From positions 1-64,000 of the forward strand of contig NZ_RHHV01000003.1 in NCBI RefSeq assembly GCF_003710905.1: a DNA stretch of 64,000 bases. The letters run 5' to 3'. The DNA is from Brevibacillus parabrevis. GTDB lineage: Bacteria > Bacillota > Bacilli > Brevibacillales > Brevibacillaceae. Positions 50,939 through 59,320 of this stretch are shown here, in pieces. Under the pieces are notes generated by a model that saw only the letters and a program-made list of their open reading frames with translations, had not been told where the DNA came from and searched no databases. A program made the translations under genes and the position numbers. The first letter of the stretch is position 1. The number at the start of each line of letters is the position of its first letter.

Positions 50939-51847
50939 ATGAGGAGAGGCAATTTGCTGCTGTTGTTGGTGGCTCTGGTGGTCGGAATTGCGTTTTTTCG
51001 CGATACGATTTCCGTAGAGGCTGACCTGCGGCTTAATCAAGTCTTGGGGAATTTGCGGGTGCTGGACGCCAATGTAGATGCGCGGGCAGCCATCCTGATC
51101 GATAGTCAGACAGGCGAAGTCTTGTATGCGCAAGACGCCGATACAGCATATCCGGTGGCGAGTATGTCCAAAATGATGACCGAGTACCTGCTGCTCGCAG
51201 CGATCCAGGAACAGCGGGTAACGTGGGAAGACGAGGTGCCTGTTTCCGTCAATGCTGCCAGCGCCGAGGGAGCGAGAGTCAGTCTTGAGCCGGGGCGCAG
51301 CTATCCGTTGAAAGACTTGTACGAAGCCATGGCAGTCGGCTCAGCGAACAATGCGGCAGTGGCGATTGGCGAATATTTGGCAGGCAGCACCCCGGCCTTT
51401 GCTGAGCAGATGAATTTGAAAGCGGCGGAGCTTGGTTTGACAGCCTCGTCATTTGTGAATGCGACCGGACTGGATTATGATTATGGACAAAACGAAATGA
51501 CAGCGAGAGACGTGGGAATGCTCGCTTACTATTTGATCCGGGATTTTCCCGAGATTGTGGATTTGACCGCGCAGCCGTCTGTGCGGCTTACAACAGGAGA
51601 AAGAGTGAAAAACACCAATCTGATGGTGCAAGCAGACGACCATTCGATGAGCGTGCTCGGACTGGATGGGCTGAAAACGGGCTTCACCGATCAGGCAGGC
51701 TACTGTTTCACCGGAACCGCCAAACAAGGCGATAAACGCTTGATCTCCGTAGTGATGGGCGCAGAAAATGAGGCGATTCGTTTTACGGAGACGAAGAAGT
51801 TGTTGGAGAGGGGATTCGACCTTGAGTCAGACCGAAAAAAAGGGTAA
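50939..51847 (+). CDS. D-alanyl-D-alanine carboxypeptidase (PBP5/DacF type)
   Basis: A 302-residue serine peptidase trimming peptidoglycan stem peptides. The penicillin-binding motifs are S75-M-S-K78, S135-A-N137 and K246-T-G248. One N-terminal hydrophobic segment (LLLLLVALVVGIAFF) exports or anchors it. It lacks the C-terminal amphipathic domain typical of long DacA proteins. ATG at 50939 follows AAGGAGGG; the frame is open upstream from 50897. It lies about 107 bp after the kinase gene. Context with VanR/S- and VanZ-like genes suggests a glycopeptide-response cluster, though this enzyme is a serine type, not zinc VanY. Confidence 0.85.
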   Translation: MRRGNLLLLLVALVVGIAFFRDTISVEADLRLNQVLGNLRVLDANVDARAAILIDSQTGEVLYAQDADTAYPVASMSKMMTEYLLLAAIQEQRVTWEDEVPVSVNAASAEGARVSLEPGRSYPLKDLYEAMAVGSANNAAVAIGEYLAGSTPAFAEQMNLKAAELGLTASSFVNATGLDYDYGQNEMTARDVGMLAYYLIRDFPEIVDLTAQPSVRLTTGERVKNTNLMVQADDHSMSVLGLDGLKTGFTDQAGYCFTGTAKQGDKRLISVVMGAENEAIRFTETKKLLERGFDLESDRKKG

Positions 51848-52391
51848 CCCGCTGGGGCTGGTGACCATCGTTGGCTATATCGTGTTCGCCCTGTATTTGT
51901 TTTTGGTGGTCAAAATATTGCTGTTCAAATTCGGCAGCCTGGACAGAGAGCTGCTGGCAGCGCAATGGGAGATTGTGCGCAGCGACCCCGGAGCCATTTT
52001 GGAGCGTTTTCACACGCGAGCCAATTTGGTGCCTTTTCATGAAATCCAAAGCTATTTGCACGCGATTCAGCAACATCGCAGCGGGCACAGTCTGGTGAAC
52101 TTTGCTGGGAACATAGTGGCTTTTATGCCGTTGGGCTTTTTGCTGCCGCTTTTGTTTGCCAAAAAGGCGAGCGGAATGGGAAAAGTCGTGTGGCTCTCGT
52201 TCTTGCTGAGCCTGCTGCTGGAGACAACTCAGCTGGTCATGAGTTGCGGGACATTTGACGTCGACGACCTTTTGCTGAACACGTCAGGAGGGTTTTTGGG
52301 TTATGTCATGTACAGGCTGGTGCGGCTGGCCTTTTTTCCGCGTGTCCAAAACAGGAGAAGCTCCGTGGCTGTTCATTCCACAAGAAATTAA
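51822..52391 (+). CDS. VanZ-like membrane protein
   Basis: A 189-residue membrane protein of the VanZ family. Four hydrophobic helices and the family pattern N-L-V-P-F-H-E and N-F-A-G-N-I-V-A-F-M-P-L-G-F are visible, with D-V-D-D-L-L-L-N-T near the end. TTG at 51822 follows GAGAGGGG and lies inside the carboxypeptidase gene, which it overlaps by 26 bp. VanZ proteins are associated with teicoplanin tolerance by an unresolved mechanism. Confidence 0.85.
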   Translation: MSQTEKKGNPLGLVTIVGYIVFALYLFLVVKILLFKFGSLDRELLAAQWEIVRSDPGAILERFHTRANLVPFHEIQSYLHAIQQHRSGHSLVNFAGNIVAFMPLGFLLPLLFAKKASGMGKVVWLSFLLSLLLETTQLVMSCGTFDVDDLLLNTSGGFLGYVMYRLVRLAFFPRVQNRRSSVAVHSTRN

Positions 52392-52410
52392 CCGATCAGG
52401 CAAAAAGCCG

Positions 52411-52441
52411 TTGACCTTAGGTCTGACCTAAGGTGTAAGGT
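52411..52441 (+). promoter_or_regulatory. MerR-type promoter with dyad operator
   Basis: TTGACC (-35, 52411-52416) and TAAGGT (-10, 52436-52441) are separated by 19 bp, the long spacer typical of MerR-activated promoters. The spacer region holds the perfect 9-3-9 dyad ACCTTAGGT-CTG-ACCTAAGGT (52414-52434). The MerR-family gene starts 30 bp downstream. Confidence 0.85.
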
Positions 52442-52471
52442 TAAGGTAATCCTGGCCGGGAGTGGTGTTGC

Positions 52472-53242
52472 ATGAAAAATGAAATCACAATCAGCGAGCT
52501 GGCGCGCATTATGAATGTGTCTGTGCATCAAATTCGCTACTTTGAAGAGAAAGGCATTTTCCAGCCTGCCTATATCGATGACAACCAGTACAGAATGTAC
52601 AGCATCGAGCAGATTTACGAGCTGTCTCACATCTTGCTGCTGCGCAGACTGGGGGTATCCGTATCTGCCATCAAGGATTGCCTGACAGCTTTCACCGCAG
52701 ATCAATATCAGCAATTGCTCCGCCAGTCGTTGCTGGAAACGAACGCGCAAATTCGCAAGCTTTTGGAACTGCAAGCATTCATTCAAAAAGTATTGCGAGA
52801 GCAGCATGATTTTGCGAGTCGGCCCGATTCCTTTCAAATAAAGCGGTACGAACCTGTCCGTCTCATGCGTTGGCTGGAAATGGACGAACAGGCACACATT
52901 CAGGCGAGACAACTCGCTGAACAGGCCAGGCTGGTGCCAAACCTGTTCGAGACAGACGTCCACTATTTGTACGACGGTTCGGGAACGGTGTCCTTGTGTC
53001 TGGAAGCGCCGGAGTCTGGAAACATTACGTTGCCTGGCGGCTCATACCTGTCTTTTCAAGGGCTGGCGAATGGCGATGCGGCAACCGACCAGTTGATCGA
53101 GCGCTTTTACGAGTATCTGGCGGCTCAATCTCTCGTCGCGACCGGACCGCTTGTGCTGATTGAAAAATCGTATTTGTCTTTGTTCAGCGGCCAGCACTTG
53201 CATTACGAGCTGCGGGTACTGCTGGACGCTGCTGACTTGTAA
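52472..53242 (+). CDS. MerR-family transcription regulator
   Basis: A 256-residue regulator. The N-terminal MerR domain (residues 1-72) has the helix-turn-helix ITISELARIMNVSVHQIRYFEEKGIF, followed by a dimer helix and an effector-binding C-terminal domain of the GyrI/BmrR kind (about 110-255). The long C-terminus points to an organic, possibly drug-like ligand rather than a metal; no metal-binding cysteines are present. The upstream dyad in a 19-bp-spacer promoter predicts autoregulation. The acetyltransferase 18 bp downstream is probably co-transcribed. Confidence 0.85.
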   Translation: MKNEITISELARIMNVSVHQIRYFEEKGIFQPAYIDDNQYRMYSIEQIYELSHILLLRRLGVSVSAIKDCLTAFTADQYQQLLRQSLLETNAQIRKLLELQAFIQKVLREQHDFASRPDSFQIKRYEPVRLMRWLEMDEQAHIQARQLAEQARLVPNLFETDVHYLYDGSGTVSLCLEAPESGNITLPGGSYLSFQGLANGDAATDQLIERFYEYLAAQSLVATGPLVLIEKSYLSLFSGQHLHYELRVLLDAADL

Positions 53243-53260
53243 AAAGGAGGTGCAGGCATC

Positions 53261-53902
53261 ATGAATGTCTCACCGATCACGCTGGAACCGATGCAGGCGA
53301 AGTACAATCAACCAGTCAGCCGTCTGCTTGTTGAGAGCTTTCGCAACAAGTTTCAGCCATTAACCAAAATGAGCGACAGTGAGTTGGCGCGGTGCTTTGA
53401 AATTTTGCTCCATCATTTTCCCGATGAACCGGCAAGTCAGCGAGCCGTTGCCGTTCAAAACGGAGAGGTTGTCGGGACGCTCTCGCTCAAATGGAAGACC
53501 GCCGAGGAAGCGAAGCAAGAAAATCTGTTTCCTCCGTGGGATGAGTTCAAAACATTCGGGAAATGGCAGCTATTGAAGCTGACTATCGGCCTGTACTGTC
53601 TCACCCATCAGTTGAAAGTGGGCGAGTGCTATATTGCCGATGTGGCTGTCCACCCGCTGCATCAGGGGAAGGGAGTCGGCAAACTTTTGATGCAATGGGC
53701 GTTGAATGAATGGCAAGACCGCCCGCAACTGGATCAGCTCAGTTTGCATGTCTCCGGGAAAAACCAGCGTGCCAAGCAATTGTACGAACAGCTGTCTTTT
53801 CGCACCCAAACCAGGCAACAAAGCTTGACCAGCTTGCTTTTGTTCAAGGAATACGAATGGGAGTATATGGTGCGAACACGGAGAGCAGGGGAAAGTGCAT
53901 GA
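53261..53902 (+). CDS. GNAT-family N-acetyltransferase
   Basis: A 213-residue acetyl-CoA-dependent acetyltransferase. The acetyl-CoA-binding signature (IADVAVHPLHQGKGVGKLLMQWAL, near residue 125) with the Q-G-K-G-V-G-K loop is clear, and the LHVSGKNQRAKQLYEQLSF beta-bulge region follows. AAAGGAGG precedes the ATG. Paired with a MerR regulator, it may detoxify the same compound that the regulator senses; the substrate is not predictable. Confidence 0.8.
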   Translation: MNVSPITLEPMQAKYNQPVSRLLVESFRNKFQPLTKMSDSELARCFEILLHHFPDEPASQRAVAVQNGEVVGTLSLKWKTAEEAKQENLFPPWDEFKTFGKWQLLKLTIGLYCLTHQLKVGECYIADVAVHPLHQGKGVGKLLMQWALNEWQDRPQLDQLSLHVSGKNQRAKQLYEQLSFRTQTRQQSLTSLLLFKEYEWEYMVRTRRAGESA

Positions 53903-53927
53903 AACGCAAATGGATGATCAGTATCAT

Positions 53928-53953
53928 GAGCACCCGCCGAGGTGCTCTTTTTT
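53928..53953 (+). terminator. Terminator of the MerR-GNAT operon
   Basis: GAGCACC pairs with GGTGCTC around CGCCGA, followed by TTTTTT. Confidence 0.9.
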
Positions 53954-54052
53954 ATGCTGACAGTTCCCCTTGTTTTGTCCCAACGCCTATGTTTACACTA
54001 ATAATTAGTTGAAAGCTACGACCTATTCTATCGAAAGAGAAGGTGATTCTCT

Positions 54053-55828
54053 TTGCTGCATAAAGCGCAAGAAGTTTTGCAAAAATACTTTGGCTACGAA
54101 ACATTTCGCGAGGGACAAAAGAAAATTATCGAAAGCCTCCTGGAAGGACACGACACGGTAGGCATCATGCCGACGGGCGGGGGAAAATCAATCTGCTACC
54201 AGGTTCCGGCGATGCTTTTTGACGGGGTAACCATCGTCATCTCGCCGCTCATTTCCTTGATGAAGGATCAGGTTGACGTACTGGTCAGCATGGGGATTGC
54301 CGCTACGCAAATCAACAGCTCGCTCGATTACAGCGAGGTGCGGGAGCGCCTGCGGATGGCTGCGCGTGGCGAATACAAGCTGCTCTACATTGCCCCGGAA
54401 CGGCTCGAATCGGAATCGTTTCAACAACTGATCCGGAATATGCCGATCTCCTTCATCGCTGTCGATGAGGCGCACTGTGTCTCCCAGTGGGGGCATGATT
54501 TCCGCCCAAGCTATCTGGAAATCGCCCGTTTTTTGGACACGCTGCCAGAGCGTCCGATCGTCGCTGCCTTGACTGCGACAGCGACACCGGAAGTAACCGC
54601 TGATATCAAGCGCCAGCTGTCGCTTGCAGACGAGCGGCTTTTCATCACGGGCTTTGGCAGGGACAACCTCATCCTGTCCGTGCGCAAAGGGGAAAATCGC
54701 CGCGAGTTCATCCAATCTTATTTGAAGGCGAACAGACAGCAGGCCGGAATTATTTACGCTGCGACGAGAAAAGACGTCGATGCCCTTCATGCCGATCTGG
54801 CAAAGCGCGGCTTTCCGGTCACCAAATACCACGCCGGACTGTCAGAGGAAGAGCGTGCTGCCAATCAGGAGGCTTTCCTGTTCGACGACGTTCGCACGAT
54901 GGTTGCCACCAATGCGTTCGGAATGGGAATCGACAAGTCCAACGTGCGCTATGTCATTCATTACAACATGCCGAAAAACCTGGAGGCGTACTATCAGGAG
55001 GCCGGGCGCGCCGGGCGTGACGGCGAGCCGAGCGAGTGCATTTTGCTGTACCAGCCGCAGGATATTCAGACCCAGTCGTTTTTCATTGAGCAAAACCAAC
55101 TGACGGACGAGCGCAAGGATCACGAGTACAAAAAGCTCTACGCCATGGTCGATTACTGCCGGACGCCGAGGTGTTTGCAGCAGTATATCGTGCAGTATTT
55201 CGGGGAAGCCGATGCCCCGGAGTGCGGCCGCTGCCACAACTGCACCGATGAGACAGAGCTGAGCGACATCACGCTCGAAGCGCAAAAAATCTTTTCCTGC
55301 GTGAAACGCATGCGGGAACGCTTCGGCGCGGCACTGGTCGCACAGGTGCTCAAAGGTTCGAAAAACAAAAAGGTGACCCAGCTCCAATTCGATCAGCTTC
55401 CCACGTACGGTCTGATGAAGGAGTACAAGGAAAAAGAAATTGCCGACCTGATCCAGCTGCTGATCGCGGAAGGGTACTTGCAGGTGACAGAGAGCCAATA
55501 CCCGATCGTCAAGCTGGGAGAGCGGGCATTGCCCGTTTTGATGGGCGAAGAGCGCGTCGTGCAAAAAATCTCGATCCGTCCGGTTGCCCTCACGGAAGAT
55601 GATGAGCTGTTCGAACAGCTGCGAACGCTGCGCAAAGAAATTTCGCAAAAAGAAGGCGTGCCGCCGTACGTCATTTTCCACGACAGCACTTTGAAGGAAA
55701 TGAGCAGCCTTTGCCCGACTGACAAACAGGCCATGCTCAAGATCAAAGGTGTGGGCGAATCCAAATTCGACAAGTACGGGCAGCTCTTCCTTGAGTGCTT
55801 GCAAAACTACGCTGCCGTCAAGCCGTGA
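54053..55828 (+). CDS. recQ: ATP-dependent DNA helicase RecQ
   Basis: A 591-residue 3'-5' helicase for recombination and fork repair. Walker A T41-G-G-G-K-S, D138-E-A-H and the helicase C block ([17 protein letters not shown]) are intact. A zinc-binding RQC region (CRTPRC ... CGRCHNC) and a C-terminal HRDC domain ([12 protein letters not shown] to the end) complete the full RecQ architecture. TTG start with AAGGTGA upstream. Monocistronic; a hairpin overlapping the stop codon terminates it. Confidence 0.95.
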   Translation: MLHKAQEVLQKYFGYETFREGQKKIIESLLEGHDTVGIMPTGGGKSICYQVPAMLFDGVTIVISPLISLMKDQVDVLVSMGIAATQINSSLDYSEVRERLRMAARGEYKLLYIAPERLESESFQQLIRNMPISFIAVDEAHCVSQWGHDFRPSYLEIARFLDTLPERPIVAALTATATPEVTADIKRQLSLADERLFITGFGRDNLILSVRKGENRREFIQSYLKANRQQAGIIYAATRKDVDALHADLAKRGFPVTKYHAGLSEEERAANQEAFLFDDVRTMVATNAFGMGIDKSNVRYVIHYNMPKNLEAYYQEAGRAGRDGEPSECILLYQPQDIQTQSFFIEQNQLTDERKDHEYKKLYAMVDYCRTPRCLQQYIVQYFGEADAPECGRCHNCTDETELSDITLEAQKIFSCVKRMRERFGAALVAQVLKGSKNKKVTQLQFDQLPTYGLMKEYKEKEIADLIQLLIAEGYLQVTESQYPIVKLGERALPVLMGEERVVQKISIRPVALTEDDELFEQLRTLRKEISQKEGVPPYVIFHDSTLKEMSSLCPTDKQAMLKIKGVGESKFDKYGQLFLECLQNYAAVKP

Positions 55829-55850
55829 CTTCTTTTGTCGCGGCTTTTTT
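55820..55850 (+). terminator. Terminator overlapping the recQ stop codon
   Basis: AAGCCGTGAC pairs with GTCGCGGCTT around TTCTTTT, followed by TTTTG. The TGA stop lies inside the first arm. Confidence 0.85.
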
Positions 55851-56003
55851 GTGGGGAGAATCAGCAAAAATCGTCCCATTCGCCGGCACTGCCTGCTATA
55901 GTTAGAGAGAAAGCCAAAACTTTCTTAGAATAGAGAACAGGAGGAGCGAAAAGCTTTACCAGCGCAAGGGATCTGACAGAATGAGAGAAACAGAGGGGAA
56001 ACT

Positions 56004-58031
56004 ATGAAAAAGAAGGTAGCTTTACTGGCAAAAAGCTTGATGAGCGTAGCAATGACCACTATGGTGCTGGGCAGTGCCTTGGCGGGAATCGCTGCACCGA
56101 CAAAAGCGGCGGAAGCGCCGACCAAAATCACGCTGTTGGGCACATCTGACATCCACGGCCGCTTCATGCCATGGGATTATGCGCTCGACGGCCCGAATAC
56201 AAACGGCAGCCTGACGCAGCTGTTCACCATGATCAAGGACATTCGCAAAGAAAATCCGAACACCGTGCTGGTCGATGCAGGTGATTCGATACAAGACAAC
56301 TCCGCTGAACTGTTCAACGACCAGCCGCAGTCGCCGATGATGGTCGCCATGAACGAAATGAACTACGACGCCTGGGCGTTTGGCAACCACGAGTTCAACT
56401 TCGGGCTGGATGTGCTGGACAAGATCAGCGGCCAGTATAAAGGGGCAGTTCTCGCAGGCAACATCTACAAAGAAAATGGCGAGCGTTTCTTGCCTGCTTA
56501 TACGATCGTAGAGCGCGCAGGCGTAAAAATCGGTCTGATCGGCATGAACACGCCAATGATTACCGATTTTGAAAAAGGCACCGACCATCTGGATGGCCTC
56601 GTGGTCAAAAATCCGGTAGAAGAAACGAAGAAAGCCGTAAAAGAACTGCAAGGCAAAGTAGACGTCATGATCGGCGTCATGCATATGGGCATCGAGAACG
56701 AAAACGGCATTCCAGGCACAGGCGTAGCTGATATCGCCAACGCCGTACCGGAGCTGACCGCCATTTTTGCTGGCCACATGCACAAACTGGTGAAAAAAGA
56801 AGAAATCAACGGTGTGCTGATTTCCGAGCCGGACAAATACGGTACGCACCTGTCGCGCATTGACCTGACTTTTGAAAAGAAAGACGGCAAAGTTGTGCTG
56901 ACCAGCAAGGAAGCGACTGCTTTGCCTGTAAAAGGCGCTGACGGCACTCCGGCTGTTTCCGATCCTGAGCTGGAGACGAAGCTCAAGCCGTTCCACGAGT
57001 TTGCCCGCGCAGATGCGAACATCGTTGTTGCCGAGCTGAAAGGCATGAACCTGGTGCCGAAAAACGAGGTGGAAGGCATCCCGACTGTGCAAATTCAGGA
57101 GACGCCACTGTCTGACTTCTTCCACGAAGTGATGCTCTACTACAGCAAGGCAGATGTCGTCGCCCACCAGATCGACAACGACAAGGCCAAGCTCGATGTC
57201 GGCCCGATCAAGAAAAAAGACATCGCCTACAACTATCAGTACACATTCGGCGAAATCACAGTATACAAAGTGACCGGAAAAGATTTGAAAGATTACATGG
57301 AGTGGGCAGTAGGCTACTTCAATTCCACTCGTCCTGGCGACGTAACTGTCAGCTTTGACCCGAAACGCCGCGCTTCCAAATACAGCACCAACGACTTCTT
57401 CGGCGGCGTGAAATACGAGATTGACCTGACCAAGCCATACGGCAGCCGCATCACCAACTTGCGCAAGCTCGACGGAACACCAATCAAGCCAGAGGACAGC
57501 TTGAAGCTCGGCATGAATGCGTACCGGATGGAAGCCCTGCAAGCAAAAGGCGGCGCGCTGGAAGGACGCAAGTTCGATCAGCTGTGGACGTCCAAAGCAA
57601 ATGATGCTTTTGGAGAAACAGGCGGAACAATCCGCAACCGCGCTATCGCGTACTTGCAAGAAGTGAAAAAAGGCGTATATGAGCCAAAAGTGCAAAACAA
57701 CTGGAAGATCATCGGCGTCGACACCTCTGCTCCTGAGCGCAAAGACGTAGTAGAGCTGATCAATGCTGGCGTCCTGAGCGTTCCGAAAACAGAAGACGGC
57801 AAATACACCAATATCGCTTCGATCAACATCAAAGATGCGGTGACCAAAGAAGAAATCGCGGAACTGACAGCGAAGGCAAAAGTCGACGCAGCGAAATTCG
57901 CGAACGTGAAAACAAAAGGCGAGTTTTATCGCCTGCTGAACGAAGCGAGAAAAGCAGCGGCGGCCAAGGAAGCGCAAGCAACCCCGGCAACCCCTGCTGC
58001 CCCTGCGACGACTACGCAACAGAAGAAATAA
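56004..58031 (+). CDS. Secreted 5'-nucleotidase/2',3'-cyclic phosphodiesterase
   Basis: A 675-residue exported metallophosphoesterase. A signal peptide (cleavage near AAP/TKAA) precedes the phosphoesterase core with T-S-D-I-H-G-R, V-D-A-G-D-S, A-F-G-N-H-E-F-N and G-H-M-H. A C-terminal 5'-nucleotidase substrate-binding domain (about 355-530) and an extra Ala/Lys-rich end region with APA repeats follow. No LPxTG or SLH anchor is visible, so it is free or held by the extra domain. GAGGGGAAAC precedes the ATG. It probably releases phosphate and nucleosides from extracellular nucleotides, which could feed the purine importer. Confidence 0.9.
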   Translation: MKKKVALLAKSLMSVAMTTMVLGSALAGIAAPTKAAEAPTKITLLGTSDIHGRFMPWDYALDGPNTNGSLTQLFTMIKDIRKENPNTVLVDAGDSIQDNSAELFNDQPQSPMMVAMNEMNYDAWAFGNHEFNFGLDVLDKISGQYKGAVLAGNIYKENGERFLPAYTIVERAGVKIGLIGMNTPMITDFEKGTDHLDGLVVKNPVEETKKAVKELQGKVDVMIGVMHMGIENENGIPGTGVADIANAVPELTAIFAGHMHKLVKKEEINGVLISEPDKYGTHLSRIDLTFEKKDGKVVLTSKEATALPVKGADGTPAVSDPELETKLKPFHEFARADANIVVAELKGMNLVPKNEVEGIPTVQIQETPLSDFFHEVMLYYSKADVVAHQIDNDKAKLDVGPIKKKDIAYNYQYTFGEITVYKVTGKDLKDYMEWAVGYFNSTRPGDVTVSFDPKRRASKYSTNDFFGGVKYEIDLTKPYGSRITNLRKLDGTPIKPEDSLKLGMNAYRMEALQAKGGALEGRKFDQLWTSKANDAFGETGGTIRNRAIAYLQEVKKGVYEPKVQNNWKIIGVDTSAPERKDVVELINAGVLSVPKTEDGKYTNIASINIKDAVTKEEIAELTAKAKVDAAKFANVKTKGEFYRLLNEARKAAAAKEAQATPATPAAPATTTQQKK

Positions 58032-58054
58032 CGCAGCTTGGTCTCGAACCGCAC

Positions 58055-58089
58055 CAAAAAAGCCGTGACGCTTACAGTCACGGCTTTTT
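58055..58089. terminator. Bidirectional terminator between nucleotidase and lplT-like genes
   Basis: AAAAAAGCCGTGAC pairs with GTCACGGCTTTTT around GCTTACA; the A-run and T-run allow termination on both strands. Confidence 0.85.
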
Positions 58090-58128
58090 GCTGTTCAGGC
58101 GGTCTTCTTTTCGCAGCTTTTTCAGGAA

Positions 58129-59319
58129 CTAACCGACGATTCGCTTGCGATGCTTCACCAGATACAGCAGGAATACGAGCAGCAGCAAGCCTTGGCCGAC
58201 AATCGCTGCGGAGATGGAAGCGCCGAGGTAAACAATCAGGTAGTAAATCCCCGAGCCAGCTGCCATCAGGAAATTCTCGATAAAATTTTGAATGGCGATG
58301 GTTTTCCCGGAGCCGACCATCTTTTTGCCTTCTTCTTGCAGGACGGTGTTCATCGGAATGATGAATACTCCTCCCATGAACCCGACCAAAAGCAGCAGGG
58401 AGATGGCGATGCCGATGACGTGAATCCACGGGAACAGCACGATGATGAGAAACATGCCGAAGCCGTAACCGACCGAGCGCGTGAAGCGGGACAGCGGAAT
58501 CAGCTTCGGTGCGAGAAACGCGCCGATGATGATGCCGATGGAAGTCGTAGCCAAAATCAGCGAGACGGAGAAGCTTTGCGGATTGATCCCGAGAGCGACG
58601 GGAATCCAGGCCAGTACAGCTACCCGCAGCACAGCGGAACTCATCCAGAACGCCCCTGTGCCGATCAAAGAAAAGCTCGTTTCCGGGCGGTTCATCAAGT
58701 GCTGGAAGTCGATGAAAAAGCGGCGAGCTTCCGCACCGTATCGAATCAGGCTGTTTCCTTTGATGCGCGGGATGAAAAAGGTCATGCCCAGTGACAGCAA
58801 GTAGAGAGCGAGACAGATGCTCGACGACAAGAGCGGTGCGGTCGTGGAGGCAATCGCTCCGCCTCCGCCGATTCCGGTCAAAATGGCGACGATCGTATAC
58901 GCTTCGATGCGCGCATTGGCCTGGAACAACTCATTTTCATTGCGCGTCAGCTCTGGCAAAATGCCGTACTTGGCAGGCGAGTATACGACGGCTCCCACGC
59001 CTACCGTAAAGTAACTGAGCATCAACAGCAAAATGCTCGAATGATCGATCACAAACAAGAGTACGACGCCGAGTGCTTTGATCAAGTTCCCGATCACCAG
59101 GACAAACGATTTGGCATGTTTGTCGGCAAAAGGTCCGACGAGCGGAGCCAGAAATACGTAAGGCAGAAAAAAGGAAATCGATACGAGTGCGAGCATCGCG
59201 GGAGAAAAACCGTTCTCCCGCAACAAGTTGGCGATGACAAACAAAATCATGTTGTCTGCAAAAGCCGAAAGGAATTGCGTGAAATACAGAGCTTGCAATG
59301 GTTGTAGTCGCGTTTTCAC
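58129..59319 (-). CDS. lplT: LplT-like lysophospholipid transporter (MFS)
   Basis: A 396-residue major-facilitator protein with about 12 helices. The start ALYFTQFLSAFADNMILF and VGVGAVVYSPAKYGILPEL match the LplT family, which flips lyso-phospholipids inward for re-acylation. I chose GTG at 59319 because GGAGG lies eight bases upstream, one base after the aas stop; the alternative GTG at 59334 would place that site inside the coding region. It follows aas directly in the same operon, the known aas-lplT functional pairing. Confidence 0.85.
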   Translation of the reverse strand: MKTRLQPLQALYFTQFLSAFADNMILFVIANLLRENGFSPAMLALVSISFFLPYVFLAPLVGPFADKHAKSFVLVIGNLIKALGVVLLFVIDHSSILLLMLSYFTVGVGAVVYSPAKYGILPELTRNENELFQANARIEAYTIVAILTGIGGGGAIASTTAPLLSSSICLALYLLSLGMTFFIPRIKGNSLIRYGAEARRFFIDFQHLMNRPETSFSLIGTGAFWMSSAVLRVAVLAWIPVALGINPQSFSVSLILATTSIGIIIGAFLAPKLIPLSRFTRSVGYGFGMFLIIVLFPWIHVIGIAISLLLLVGFMGGVFIIPMNTVLQEEGKKMVGSGKTIAIQNFIENFLMAAGSGIYYLIVYLGASISAAIVGQGLLLLVFLLYLVKHRKRIVG

Positions 59320-59320
59320 A

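Noticed and set aside
53710-54012. Rightward 100-codon frame at the end of the acetyltransferase gene
   Set aside because: Overlaps the GNAT gene in another frame and runs through its terminator hairpin.
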